Shown here one piece after another: positions 51,141-60,722 of a stretch of DNA of 64,000 nt. Position 1 is the first letter of the stretch. Every line of letters starts with the position of its first letter. Made by a program: the position numbers and the translations under genes. This stretch comes from Comamonadaceae bacterium. GTDB lineage: Bacteria > Pseudomonadota > Gammaproteobacteria > Burkholderiales > Burkholderiaceae_C. Under the pieces are notes generated by a model that was given only the letters and a program-made list of their open reading frames with translations, was not told where the DNA came from and searched no databases. The DNA lies in the NCBI GenBank assembly GCA_947442105.1, contig CANEVH010000002.1, positions 1 through 64,000 on the forward strand, in the 5' to 3' direction.

Positions 51141-51242
51141 TGCAAATGCTATCGTGTTGTGGTTTTCCCGAAAAAACAATAAAACCACTTTTCATGGGTT
51201 TGCGCAGCGCCTTTGCTGCACAAAGTCAGTAGCTCACCCCCG

Positions 51243-51797
51243 TCACCAGCCCCCGCTGCCTGGCTCGCCCTTGAACGGACCGGCCACATCGGCGGTGATC
51301 CAGCCGCCATAAAAGCTGCCGGCTTGCGGCGTTACCCTGGCGCCGTCCACGGTGCAGTCAAGGTCGTGGGCGTAAAAGGCTACGCAGTCGGCCAGTGGCT
51401 CGGCGCCGGGCAAGGGGTGCGGATAACTCCACCCCACCTGGCGCAAGCGGTCGGCACCTTGGACCAAGTCCCAATAGCGCGCAGGCCCTTTCCATTCACA
51501 TACAGAGCCCCCGCCTGCGGCTACTAGCAGCCCGGTGCGCACGTCGGCCAAGGGCAAGTAATAAGTGGGCGGGTGGGCCGTCTCGCGTACGGCCCAAGCG
51601 CCGCGTGTGCGCGCAATCTCTTGCCCGCCCCAGCACACCACGATTTCGCGCGTGTCGCGCAGCAGCGCGGGCGGGCGCGGAAAGTCCCACACCGACACTT
51701 GGCCTGGTGCAGGCACAGCCGCAAACGGTGGGCGGTCTTTGCCGCGCCAGCGCCATTGCGCGCGGGCCAGGGCCAAAGGGTCGTTGTCGGTGCTCAT
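51243..51797 (-). CDS. DUF427 domain-containing protein
   Basis: WEDF-like layout; YWDLVQGADRLRQVGWSYPHPLPGAEPLADCVAFYAHDLDCTVDGARVTPQAGSFYGGWIT. Confidence 0.85.
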   Translation of the reverse strand: MSTDNDPLALARAQWRWRGKDRPPFAAVPAPGQVSVWDFPRPPALLRDTREIVVCWGGQEIARTRGAWAVRETAHPPTYYLPLADVRTGLLVAAGGGSVCEWKGPARYWDLVQGADRLRQVGWSYPHPLPGAEPLADCVAFYAHDLDCTVDGARVTPQAGSFYGGWITADVAGPFKGEPGSGGW

Positions 51798-51860
51798 AGC
51801 TGGCCGCAGCTTAACCGCGTTGGCGATCTCCAGCACCAGAGCGCCACCACCAAAGCTCCA

Positions 51861-53549
51861 TCACCCGCCAAACCGCCCCTCCACATGCGCCGCCATGCCC
51901 TTGGCCAGCTCCTCTTCACCAAAGAACACGGTGCCAATGCCCTCATTGGTCAAGAGCACGGTGTCGTCTTCGCTGTGCGAGCGCAGGATGATTTCAATGC
52001 CGGGGTTGAGCGTGCGCGCGGTGTCCGCCATGGCCCGAAAGTGCAGGCTGTCGGGCGTGGCCACCACCAGCATCGCGGCCTTGGCAATGTGCGCCTGGAT
52101 CAGCACCTCGGGTTCAGCCGCGCTGCCCGATACGGCGGCGCGCCCGGCTTTGCGCAGGCCTTCCACCACCTCGCGGTTTTGTTCCACCACCACGTAGGGA
52201 ATATTGCGCGCGTCCATAGCCTGGGCAATGCGCCGGCCCACGCGGCCATAGCCCACCAGTACCACCTGGCCTTCTAAAAACTTGCGGTCGGTGGACAGGG
52301 GCAGCTCGGCAAACGGGTCTTGGCGCATCTCCAGGCGGCGCGCCATGGCGGACTTGCGCAGCACCCAGCGGCGCAGCGGCTCAATGGCGGCAAACAAAAA
52401 CGAATTGAGCGAGATGGACATCAGCACCGCCGCCAAGATCAAGCTCACGCCATCGCTGTGCAGCAAACCCAAGCCCAGCCCCAGCCCGGCCAGGATGATG
52501 GAAAACTCGCCAATCTGCCCCAGGCTCACCGCAATCGAGAGCGCGGTGTTCAGCGGGTACTTGAGCGCCAGCACGACCACAAGCGCCGCAATCAAATTGC
52601 CAAAGATAGCGATCAAAACCACCAGCATCACCTGGAAGGGATGGCCTAGCAAAATGTTGGGGTTGACCGCCATGCCAATCGACACAAAAAACAGCACCGA
52701 AAACGCGTCGCGCAGCGGCAGGCTTTCTTCGGCGGCGCGGTGGCTGTACTCCGACTCGCGCATCACCACACCGGCCACAAACGCGCCCAACGCAAACGAC
52801 ACGCCAAAGAACTTGGTTGCGCCAAAAGCAATGCCAATGGCGGTGGCGACGACCGCCAGGGTAAACAGCTCGCGCGAGCCGGTCTTAGCCACTTGCCACA
52901 AAAACCAGGGCAGGGCGCGCTTGCCCACGATGAACATCAGCGCCATGAAGGCGCCCACCTCCAGCAGGGTTTTGCCCAGCGTCAGCCACAGCGGCTTGTC
53001 TGCTGCGGGCCCGTTGGCATCGCCCAGCACGCCGGCCAAGGGCGGCAACAACACCAGGGCCAGCACCGTCACCAGGTCTTGCACCACCAGCCAGCCCACT
53101 GCGATGCGGCCATTCATGGTGTCCAGCTGGCCGCGCGTTTCCAGCGCCTTGAGCAGCACCACGGTGCTGGCGCAGGCCAGCGACAGACCCAAAATCAAGG
53201 CACCGCCCAGCGACCAGCCCCACAGCCAGCCCAACCACAGCCCAGTGGCAGTGGTCGCGCCCATCTGAATCAGCGCGCCGGGAATGGCAATTTTTTTGAC
53301 CGACCACAGGTCTTGCGGAGAAAAGTGCAGGCCCACGCCAAACATGAGCAGCATGATGCCGATCTCGGACAACTGCGAGGCAATGTGCGCGTCCGCCACA
53401 AAGCCCGGTGTAGCCGGGCCAATCAACACGCCGGCCAGCAAATAGCCCACCAACGACGGAACTTTGAAGCGCTCGGCCACAAAGCCCAGCACCAAGGCCA
53501 CGCCAAAGGCGGCGGCTACGGTGGAGATGAGGGAGACGTCGGGAGCCAT
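51861..53549 (-). CDS. CPA2-family cation:proton antiporter with TrkA-N domain (YbaL/KefB-like)
   Basis: VPSLVGYLLAGVLIGPATPGFVADAHIASQLSEIGIMLLMFGVGLHFS; QVVLVGYGRVGRRIAQAMDARNIPYVVVEQNREVVEGLRK. Confidence 0.92.
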   Translation of the reverse strand: MAPDVSLISTVAAAFGVALVLGFVAERFKVPSLVGYLLAGVLIGPATPGFVADAHIASQLSEIGIMLLMFGVGLHFSPQDLWSVKKIAIPGALIQMGATTATGLWLGWLWGWSLGGALILGLSLACASTVVLLKALETRGQLDTMNGRIAVGWLVVQDLVTVLALVLLPPLAGVLGDANGPAADKPLWLTLGKTLLEVGAFMALMFIVGKRALPWFLWQVAKTGSRELFTLAVVATAIGIAFGATKFFGVSFALGAFVAGVVMRESEYSHRAAEESLPLRDAFSVLFFVSIGMAVNPNILLGHPFQVMLVVLIAIFGNLIAALVVVLALKYPLNTALSIAVSLGQIGEFSIILAGLGLGLGLLHSDGVSLILAAVLMSISLNSFLFAAIEPLRRWVLRKSAMARRLEMRQDPFAELPLSTDRKFLEGQVVLVGYGRVGRRIAQAMDARNIPYVVVEQNREVVEGLRKAGRAAVSGSAAEPEVLIQAHIAKAAMLVVATPDSLHFRAMADTARTLNPGIEIILRSHSEDDTVLLTNEGIGTVFFGEEELAKGMAAHVEGRFGG

Positions 53550-53577
53550 GGCGTGCGCCTTGCCGCCAAGCGCCCGC

Positions 53578-54252
53578 CTATGCCAGCGCCTGGCGCATCT
53601 GGGCGATGACGGACTTGTAGTTGGGCTTGCCAAAAATCGCGCGCCCGGCCACAAAGGTATCGGCCCCGGCGTCTGCCACGCGGCGGATGTTGTCGGTCTT
53701 GATGCCGCCGTCCACCTCCAGGCGAATGTCTTTGCCGCTGGCGTCAATGCGCCGGCGAACGTCCTCAATCTTTCGCAGCGCCGAGTCAATAAAACTCTGG
53801 CCGCCAAAGCCGGGGTTCACGCTCATGATGAGCACCAGGTCAATGTCCTCAATCACCCAGTCCAGCACATCCAGTGGCTCTGCTGGGTTGAACACCAGCC
53901 CGGCCTTCACGCCCTTGCTTTTAATGGCCTGGATGCTGCGGTGCACATGGCCCGAGGCGTCGGGGTGAAAGCTGATAAGGTCTGCCCCCGCCTCGGCAAA
54001 GGACGCGGCCAGCGCATCTACCGGCGAAATCATCAAGTGCACGTCAATCGGCACGACCACGCCCGCTGCGGTTTTGGAGTGGGGTTTGAGGGCGCTGCAA
54101 ATCATGGGGCCGAAGGTCAGGTTGGGCACGTAGTGGTTGTCCATCACGTCAAAGTGAATCCAGTCGGCGCCAGCGGCGATGACGTTTTTCAGCTCCTCGC
54201 CCAGGCGGGCAAAGTCAGCGGACAGCAGGGAGGGGGCGATGCGGAAGGTCAT
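53578..54252 (-). CDS. rpe: Ribulose-phosphate 3-epimerase
   Basis: [79 protein letters not shown]. Confidence 0.95.
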   Translation of the reverse strand: MTFRIAPSLLSADFARLGEELKNVIAAGADWIHFDVMDNHYVPNLTFGPMICSALKPHSKTAAGVVVPIDVHLMISPVDALAASFAEAGADLISFHPDASGHVHRSIQAIKSKGVKAGLVFNPAEPLDVLDWVIEDIDLVLIMSVNPGFGGQSFIDSALRKIEDVRRRIDASGKDIRLEVDGGIKTDNIRRVADAGADTFVAGRAIFGKPNYKSVIAQMRQALA

Positions 54253-54350
54253 GGTCGTGCTTTCGACGGCAAGGGCGGTTCGGGGGGCGGGTCTGGGGCA
54301 ATAGAAACAGGCGTCTGAACATACTCGATTTTCAGCGTTAGCATCGCACG

Positions 54351-54761
54351 ATGACCAAGCCACACCGCCCCTACCAGTTCCAGATCGAGGTATTGCCGCA
54401 GTACCTGCCCGAGCAATCGGCCCCCGAGCAAGGCCTGTACCTGTTTGCCTACACCATCACCATTGCCAATACCGGCAGCGTGGCCGCGCAGCTGATCTCG
54501 CGCACCTGGAACGTCAACGACGCCAACGGCCACACCGAAAAGGTGAAAGGCTTGGGCGTGGTGGGCCAACAGCCCTTGCTCAAACCCGGCCAGAGTTTCG
54601 AATACACCAGCGGCACCCGCTTGCGCACCCCCACCGGCACCATGCACGGCAGCTTTTTTTGTGTGGCCGAAGACGGCGAAAAGTTTGACGTGGACATTCC
54701 CATGTTCGTGCTCGACGCCCTGAGCAGCAGCGGCAGCGCCGACCAACGCACCCTGCACTAG
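54351..54761 (+). CDS. apaG: ApaG protein
   Basis: [72 protein letters not shown]. Confidence 0.93.
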   Translation: MTKPHRPYQFQIEVLPQYLPEQSAPEQGLYLFAYTITIANTGSVAAQLISRTWNVNDANGHTEKVKGLGVVGQQPLLKPGQSFEYTSGTRLRTPTGTMHGSFFCVAEDGEKFDVDIPMFVLDALSSSGSADQRTLH

Positions 54762-54775
54762 CACCGCCTTGCGCC

Positions 54776-55807
54776 ATGGGCGAGTTTGACCTGATACGCC
54801 GCTTCTTTACCCGCCCCACGCCGCGCGCAGTGCTGGGCGTGGGCGACGACTGCGCCCTCTTGCAAAGCGCGCCCGGCATGCAAACAGCCATTTCCACCGA
54901 CATGCTGGTGGCCGGTCGCCACTTCTTCGCTGACACCGACCCGCAGGCGCTGGGCCACAAAGCCTTGGCCGTCAACCTGAGCGACCTGGCCGCTTGCGGC
55001 GCGCGGCCCCTGGCCTTTACGCTGGCCCTGGCCTTGCCCGAGGCGAATGAGGCCTGGCTCGCGCCCTTTGCCCAAGGCCTGCTAGCGCTGGCCGACGCCC
55101 AGGGCTGCGAACTCATAGGCGGCGACACCACGCGCGGGCCGCTCACTATTTGCATCACCGTGTTGGGCGAAGTGCCCGCGCAGGGCCGCACAGCGCTGGC
55201 GACAAGCAGCGCTTTGCTGCGCAGCGGCGCGCAGGCGGGTGACGATATCTATGTCAGCGGCACGCTGGGCGACGCGGCACTGGCGCTGCGCGCTTTGCAA
55301 GGCACGCTGCTGCTGCCGCCCGAGGCCTTGGCGGCCGCGCGCGCGCGGCTGGAGCGCCCCGAGCCGCGCGTGGCGCTGGGCTTGGCCTTGCGTGGCGTGG
55401 CCAGCGCCTGCGCCGATGTGAGCGACGGCCTGTTAGGTGACCTGGGCCACATTCTGGAGCGCTCGGGCCTGGGCGCCGAGGTGGACCTGGACCGCGTGCT
55501 GCCCCTGCTGGCGGCGCGTGCCCATTTCGCAGAGGGCGTGGCGCAGTTTGACCAGCGCTATGGCATAGCTACCGCGCAGCAATGCGTGCTGGCCGGGGGC
55601 GACGATTACGAGCTGGTGTTTTGCGCCGCCCCCGCCCAACGCGCCGCCGTGGCGCAGGCCAGCGCGCACAGCGCCACGCCGGTCACGCGCATCGGCCAGA
55701 TGCAAGCCGCGCCGGGCCTGCGCCTGGTGGACGGCCAGGGCCGCAGCGTGGCGCCGCAGTTTGCATCGTTTGACCATTTTTCTGCCCCCAAAGGCCAGCC
55801 CGCATGA
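54776..55807 (+). CDS. thiL: Thiamine-monophosphate kinase
   Basis: MGEFDLIRRFFTRP; GVGDDCALLQ; STDMLVAGRHF; LAVNLSDLAACGARPLAF; IGGDTTRGPLTICITVLGEVP. Confidence 0.93.
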   Translation: MGEFDLIRRFFTRPTPRAVLGVGDDCALLQSAPGMQTAISTDMLVAGRHFFADTDPQALGHKALAVNLSDLAACGARPLAFTLALALPEANEAWLAPFAQGLLALADAQGCELIGGDTTRGPLTICITVLGEVPAQGRTALATSSALLRSGAQAGDDIYVSGTLGDAALALRALQGTLLLPPEALAAARARLERPEPRVALGLALRGVASACADVSDGLLGDLGHILERSGLGAEVDLDRVLPLLAARAHFAEGVAQFDQRYGIATAQQCVLAGGDDYELVFCAAPAQRAAVAQASAHSATPVTRIGQMQAAPGLRLVDGQGRSVAPQFASFDHFSAPKGQPA

Positions 55808-56373
55808 CCGAAGCCCAAACCGTTCACCCCACCAACGCGGGAGCCACCCACTTTGCCGCGCGGCCCACGCTGCGCTTTTTGCTGGCGCACCCGGCGCACC
55901 TGCTGGCGTTGGGCTTTGGCTCGGGCCTGAGCCGTTTTGCGCCGGGCACCGTGGGCACGCTGTGGGCCTGGGTGGCGTTTTTGGCGCTGGCACCGTGGAT
56001 GAACGATGCGCGCTGGGCGCTGTTGATTGCCGCCTCGGTGCCTATTGGCTGGTGGGCCAGCACCGTCACCGCGCGCCATATGGGCGTGCTAGACCCCAGC
56101 AGCGTGGTGTGGGACGAGGTGGTGGCCTTTTGGCTGATCTTGTGGCTGGTCATGCCTACCGGCTTTTTGGGGCAGCTCGCAGCGTTTGCGCTGTTTCGGT
56201 TTTTTGACGCGGTCAAACCCGGCCCGGTGGGGTGGGCGGACCGCCTGTTCCATGGCGTGGACCCGTCAACTGACCGCTGGGCCTGGGCCAAGGCCGGCTG
56301 GGGCATCATGCTCGACGACCTGGTGGCCGCCGGTTGCACCTTGCTGGTGATTGCGCTGTGGCGGGCCTGGTGA
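55804..56373 (+). CDS. pgpA: Phosphatidylglycerophosphatase A
   Basis: FGSGLSRFAPGTVGTLWAW; DPSSVVWDEVVAFWLILW; LFRFFDAVKPGPVGWADRL. Confidence 0.93.
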   Translation: MTEAQTVHPTNAGATHFAARPTLRFLLAHPAHLLALGFGSGLSRFAPGTVGTLWAWVAFLALAPWMNDARWALLIAASVPIGWWASTVTARHMGVLDPSSVVWDEVVAFWLILWLVMPTGFLGQLAAFALFRFFDAVKPGPVGWADRLFHGVDPSTDRWAWAKAGWGIMLDDLVAAGCTLLVIALWRAW

Positions 56374-57008
56374 GCGCGCCCGCCATGGCTGCCCCCTTGT
56401 CGCACGATGCCGAAGTCGCGGCCTTGGTCGAAGCGCTGGCGCAGCGCCTGCTGGCCCAGGGCTGGATGCTGGTCACGGCCGAGAGTTGCACCGGCGGCCT
56501 GATTGCCGCCGCCTGCACCGAGCTGGCGGGGTCGAGCCACTGGTTCGAGCGCGGTTTTGTCACCTATTCCAACGCCGCCAAGGCGCAAATGTTGGGTGTG
56601 GACGCGGCGCTGATTGCCGCACATGGCGCAGTCAGCGAGCCGGTAGCCCGCGCCATGGCGCAGGGCGCGGTGCAACACGCCAGCGTTGCAGTGAGCTTGG
56701 CGGTGACCGGCGTGGCTGGCCCAGGCGGCGGCAGCGCCGATAAGCCGGTAGGCACCGTGTGGTTTGCCTGGGCGGTGCCGGACGCTGCGGCGACGGGCGC
56801 GCGCACGGACGCCCTAGCGCCCCAGCCGGTGCAGGGCCTGCACCTGCACCCGCACCTGCACAGCGAAGTGCAGCACTTTGCAGGCGACCGCGCGGCCGTG
56901 CGCCAGGCCACGGTGCGCCACAGCCTGCGCCGCTTGCTGGCACTGCTTCCCCTGATGCCACCTTTGCCACCCGTGCCCCCGCTGCTGTCAGGCGCTAAGG
57001 CGCCCTAG
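56370..57008 (+). CDS. pncC: CinA family nicotinamide-nucleotide amidohydrolase
   Basis: LLAQGWMLVTAESCTGGLIAAACTELAGSSHWFERGFVTYSNAAKAQMLGV; GVAGPGGGSADKPVGTVWFAW. Confidence 0.88.
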   Translation: MSAPAMAAPLSHDAEVAALVEALAQRLLAQGWMLVTAESCTGGLIAAACTELAGSSHWFERGFVTYSNAAKAQMLGVDAALIAAHGAVSEPVARAMAQGAVQHASVAVSLAVTGVAGPGGGSADKPVGTVWFAWAVPDAAATGARTDALAPQPVQGLHLHPHLHSEVQHFAGDRAAVRQATVRHSLRRLLALLPLMPPLPPVPPLLSGAKAP

Positions 57009-57035
57009 AGAGCCTCAAATTAAGAAAAGCACCGC

Positions 57036-57644
57036 GTGGATATGTTTCTGAGCGCCGACTTTGCCGCTGGGTTTGCCACCAGCTTGGCGCTGATCGTGGC
57101 CATTGGCTCGCAAAACGCCTTTGTGCTGCGCCAAGGCATCTTGCGCCAGCATGTGGCGGCATTGGTGCTGTTTTGCGCGGCGTCGGACGCGCTGCTCATC
57201 GTGGCGGGCATTGCAGGGGCGGGGGCCTTGGTGCGTGGAAGCCCGCTGTTCATGGAAATCACCCGCATCGGCGGCGTGCTGTTTTTGACCACCTACGGCC
57301 TGCTGGCCGCGCGCCGGGCGCTGCAAGGTGGCGTGTTGCAGGCGGCAGACACACCGGGCCTAAGCCTGGGTGCGGCCTTGGCCAGCTGCTCTGCCTTCAC
57401 CTTTCTCAACCCGCATGTTTACCTGGACACCGTGGTCTTGCTCGGCTCGGTGGCCAACCAACGCGGCGACGCGGGCCGCTGGTGGTTTGCCACGGGCGCG
57501 GCCCTGGCCAGCGCCGTGTGGTTTGCCGCCCTGGGTTTTGGCGCGCGCTGGCTGCAGCCGGTATTTGCACGTCCCCTGGCCTGGCGTGTGCTGGATGGCT
57601 TGATTGCCCTGACGATGTTTGCGCTGGCGGTGATGGTGTGGTGA
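57036..57644 (+). CDS. LysE/ArgO family amino acid exporter
   Basis: FATSLALIVAIGSQNAFVLRQGILRQH; FLNPHVYLDTVVLLGSVANQ. Confidence 0.9.
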   Translation: MDMFLSADFAAGFATSLALIVAIGSQNAFVLRQGILRQHVAALVLFCAASDALLIVAGIAGAGALVRGSPLFMEITRIGGVLFLTTYGLLAARRALQGGVLQAADTPGLSLGAALASCSAFTFLNPHVYLDTVVLLGSVANQRGDAGRWWFATGAALASAVWFAALGFGARWLQPVFARPLAWRVLDGLIALTMFALAVMVW

Positions 57645-57799
57645 AGCTGGGTGGCCCGTAGAACTTGCTTGCCCCAATAAGCGGTTTAAGCCTATTGCAA
57701 CAGAGCTGCTCCGATTTAGTTGTCGGCACTCGGTAGTGGCTCAAGATTGCGGCCCGCTGCTGCGCCTCAGTGATAGTTCACGCACACAGCACCAAATCA

Positions 57800-57866
57800 C
57801 TGGGTCAGAGGCTGTCCACAATGGCGTCTTCCAGGCGGGCTTCGGTGTGGTTTTTCGTGGGCTCTA
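57800..57866 (-). pseudogene. HsdR-like N-terminal remnant (downstream copy)
   Basis: Minus strand EPTKNHTEARLEDAIVDSL*, in the 52-bp sequence shared with 59763-59814. Confidence 0.45.
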
Positions 57867-59669
57867 TGTCGGCTCAGAAGCTTCCGAAAATTGCGCCGCA
57901 GATTTAAAAAGTTGATGCAGTAAATCCAGTTTCTCAGTGACCTCTGCGGGAATAGATTTTGCGTCCACCACGGATACCAGCCGGTGCAGCTCGCCTTTCT
58001 TGAGCAGCAAGCTGCCGCCCACGCGCGCAGACAAGCGCCTGAAAAATTCTTCAGCCAGACTGCTGAGTTTGATGCGCTGCGTTTTAGCCTCCCACACAAT
58101 GCGCGCGGCCTGCGTCGGGGCTTGCTTACAGGCCTCAAAGTCTGCCTGGGTGCCGTCGAACACCTGCTCCAGCAGCAAGGCATCCATGACGTCTTCAATT
58201 TCCACTTGGTAGCCGCCAAAAAGCTCCAGCTCTGCAAAATGCTCCAGCGCATAGCGCCGCAGCACATCGGGCGTTACAAAGTAGTTCTCTGCTTCGTACC
58301 TGCGCCAATAAGTCAATTGCAAATTGCCTTCCACGCTGCCCTGCCGGTTGCGGCCGTCGTTATCGAGCACCGCCAAACCTTGGAGCTGCGGCAGCAAATT
58401 GCACAGGCCTTTGAAATGGTCGTGGGGGGTAATGCCAAAGCCACCCTCTACCCGCTCCAACTCGCTGTCTAGCGACTTGTCTGGGTAGTTGTTCTGCACA
58501 TAAAAGGAATTGATACGTTCGTCCCAAGCAGCGGCTACTGGGTGTTCCAGCCGCTGGGCCAAGGCACGCAGCATGTCCACGTCGGTGCCGCCCTCCACAT
58601 ACAGCACATAGCCACGCTCGCGCGCCTTGATGTAGTGCTCTGCGCCAAAGTGTTTCAGGCTGTTGCGGATGTCTGGCTTGCGGGCTAGGTCATCGGCCCG
58701 ACCGTCCATCAGAAGCGTCAAGTTGTTGTCTAGCGCCTCGTCCAGAATCACCTCTGAATGCGACGCCATTACTACTTGCGATTGGTTTTCTGCCGCAATG
58801 TCGCGCAGCAACACATACACCTGCTTTTGTCGCAATATCTCCAAGTGCGCATCGGGCTCATCCACCAGCAAGACGCTGCGTTTATGGGAATACAAATACG
58901 CAAAGATCAGCAGCATTTGCTGGAAACCGCGCCCGCTTGACGACACGTCCAGGGCCTCACGCACGCCCGACTGCTTGTAGCGCATCTCGATAGCGCCGCG
59001 CGTCGTTTCCTGTGGGGTTTCCAACTCAACGTTGAACAAGCGGCGCATCAGCTTCACGATGCGCTTCCAGTCGTCGGGCGTGTCTTTTGCCACCATCAAG
59101 CACAGGTTGCGCAGCACTTGGGCCGTCTGGCCCTGGCCCAAAAGCACATCAATGCGACCGGGTTGCAATATGGGCTCTTCCGTTTCCAGCCCTGACATGG
59201 GGTAGAGCAACTCCACATTGATCGAAGCGGCATATTTCATAAAGTCGAGATGGGCTACTACTGCGTCATCGGGCTTGCAATACACCAGTTCATCACCTTT
59301 GTTGGTAAAGCGCATCGGCAAGGCGATGACTTGCCCCCTGAATTCAATACCCACTGTAATAGTGAGCGGTATGTCTTTGGTGCCTGCGCGCACATTCGCG
59401 TTGTGCCAGAAGAACCGCGTACGACGCACCGGCACCGCCACAATGTTCAGCCGGTTCAGTGCCGTGGCCGTGCGCTCTTTGGCAGTCGAGTCCTTGCGCA
59501 CGTCGTACCAGGTCTTGATCGCCTGCGACCACAGCGCCAGCGCCTGAATAGCACTGGTCTTGCCGCAATTGTTCGGACCAATCAACACCGCCGGATGGTC
59601 CAGCTCAATGCGCTGCTTATCGCCAAAGCGTTTGAAGTTTTCTATTTCCAAATAGTGCAAAAGGCGCAT
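57864..59669 (-). CDS. OLD-like AAA ATPase with TOPRIM-like C-terminus
   Basis: FKRFGDKQRIELDHPAVLIGPNNCGKTSAIQAL (Walker A); VSSSGRGFQQMLLIFAYLY (signature); SVLLVDEPDAHLE (Walker B); TOPRIM-like YVLYVEGGTDVDMLRALA and LAVLDNDGRN. Confidence 0.82.
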   Translation of the reverse strand: MRLLHYLEIENFKRFGDKQRIELDHPAVLIGPNNCGKTSAIQALALWSQAIKTWYDVRKDSTAKERTATALNRLNIVAVPVRRTRFFWHNANVRAGTKDIPLTITVGIEFRGQVIALPMRFTNKGDELVYCKPDDAVVAHLDFMKYAASINVELLYPMSGLETEEPILQPGRIDVLLGQGQTAQVLRNLCLMVAKDTPDDWKRIVKLMRRLFNVELETPQETTRGAIEMRYKQSGVREALDVSSSGRGFQQMLLIFAYLYSHKRSVLLVDEPDAHLEILRQKQVYVLLRDIAAENQSQVVMASHSEVILDEALDNNLTLLMDGRADDLARKPDIRNSLKHFGAEHYIKARERGYVLYVEGGTDVDMLRALAQRLEHPVAAAWDERINSFYVQNNYPDKSLDSELERVEGGFGITPHDHFKGLCNLLPQLQGLAVLDNDGRNRQGSVEGNLQLTYWRRYEAENYFVTPDVLRRYALEHFAELELFGGYQVEIEDVMDALLLEQVFDGTQADFEACKQAPTQAARIVWEAKTQRIKLSSLAEEFFRRLSARVGGSLLLKKGELHRLVSVVDAKSIPAEVTEKLDLLHQLFKSAAQFSEASEPT

Positions 59670-59682
59670 GGCTCAGGTTCCG

Positions 59683-59815
59683 TTAATCCAATGCGGGCAT
59701 TGTGGCGTGGCGCACCAGGCCCTGGCGGTCGCCCGCCGCCGCATAACTGCCCTGCGGCGTCAGGCTGGCCACAATGGCGCTCTCCAGGCGGGCTTCGGTG
59801 TGGCTTTCATGGGCA
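59683..59815 (-). pseudogene. HsdR-like N-terminal remnant (upstream copy)
   Basis: Minus strand AHESHTEARLESAIVASLTPQGSYAAAGDRQGLVRHATMPALD*, resembling type I restriction R-subunit N-termini (HTE..FE.AI..HL). Confidence 0.45.
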
Positions 59816-60202
59816 AATCAGCCGAGCGCCGGGAAAGTAGGTTGCATAGCGCGCCTTGTCTCGCGTCAGAAGCACCAAGCCTGCTTGCTGGGCGTGGGCG
59901 CCTATCAAAAAGTCGGGCAAGGGCGCTGTTTTCACCCCACCCCGCTGCCGATAGCGGCGATAGGCCTGGCCTGCGGTAAACAAGCAGGCCATGGGCAAAT
60001 CGGCATACACCAAACCCAATCTGTCCATGGTGTCGTTCACGTCGGCTGGGGAAGTGGCTTGGTAGCTTAGTTCTGCATAAATGATGGGGTTGATGCACAA
60101 CTGGCCCCAATGGTTTGCGATCTGGGCAGACGACCAGTCGCTCCAAACCGGGTCGTTGTAGAGCACGTCGCAAATGACCTTGGTGTCTACCAAGACCGCC
60201 AT
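59807..60202 (-). CDS. PIN-domain toxin (VapC/FitB-like)
   Basis: MAVLVDTKVICDVLYNDPVWSDWS; INPIIYAELSY; PLPDFLIGAHAQQAGLVLLTRDKARYATYFP. Confidence 0.9.
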   Translation of the reverse strand: MAVLVDTKVICDVLYNDPVWSDWSSAQIANHWGQLCINPIIYAELSYQATSPADVNDTMDRLGLVYADLPMACLFTAGQAYRRYRQRGGVKTAPLPDFLIGAHAQQAGLVLLTRDKARYATYFPGARLICP

Positions 60203-60206
60203 GGGT

Positions 60207-60473
60207 TTAGTCCTCTCCCCGAAGTTCGCGCATCAGCGCATCCGTCGTTCCGCGTCCTTGCCACTTGCCGCGAATCGCGTTTACTGCCTGCATGGCCGCC
60301 GCGTTGGCGGTACCGTGCGTGGGGCTTTGGCCCGAAGTGTCCGCTTGCCTGACGGCTCGCGTCAGTATGTCGCGCGCCTCCGCCTCCATAGAGCGCTTGT
60401 GGCTTGCAGCCTGCATCCGCAACAGGTGTTTGACGGGCTCTTCTAGATTTCGAATGGTGAGGGTGGTGCTCAT
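60207..60473 (-). CDS. FitA/VapB-type antitoxin
   Basis: MSTTLTIRNLEEPVKHLLRMQAASHKRSMEAEARDILTRAV (RHH). Confidence 0.88.
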   Translation of the reverse strand: MSTTLTIRNLEEPVKHLLRMQAASHKRSMEAEARDILTRAVRQADTSGQSPTHGTANAAAMQAVNAIRGKWQGRGTTDALMRELRGED

Positions 60474-60722
60474 GAGAAAAGTGTAGGTATTGCTAGCACT
60501 GCTGTCAAAGCTGGTGCATAAAGACAGGGCATCTTTACTTTAGTACCAGCAGAGAACCGCGTTGGATTCTAGGGTCGTGCTTTTGGGCCAGCGGCACGCC
60601 ACTCCCGTTCGGGTCATGGCCTGGCTGGCGCCTCCAAGGCGAATAACAAACTTGTCATCAGTGCGATGGTATGGTGACTGCGAGCGGCTCCCTGGCTGCC
60701 CCATCACAAAGAGGACCCCACC

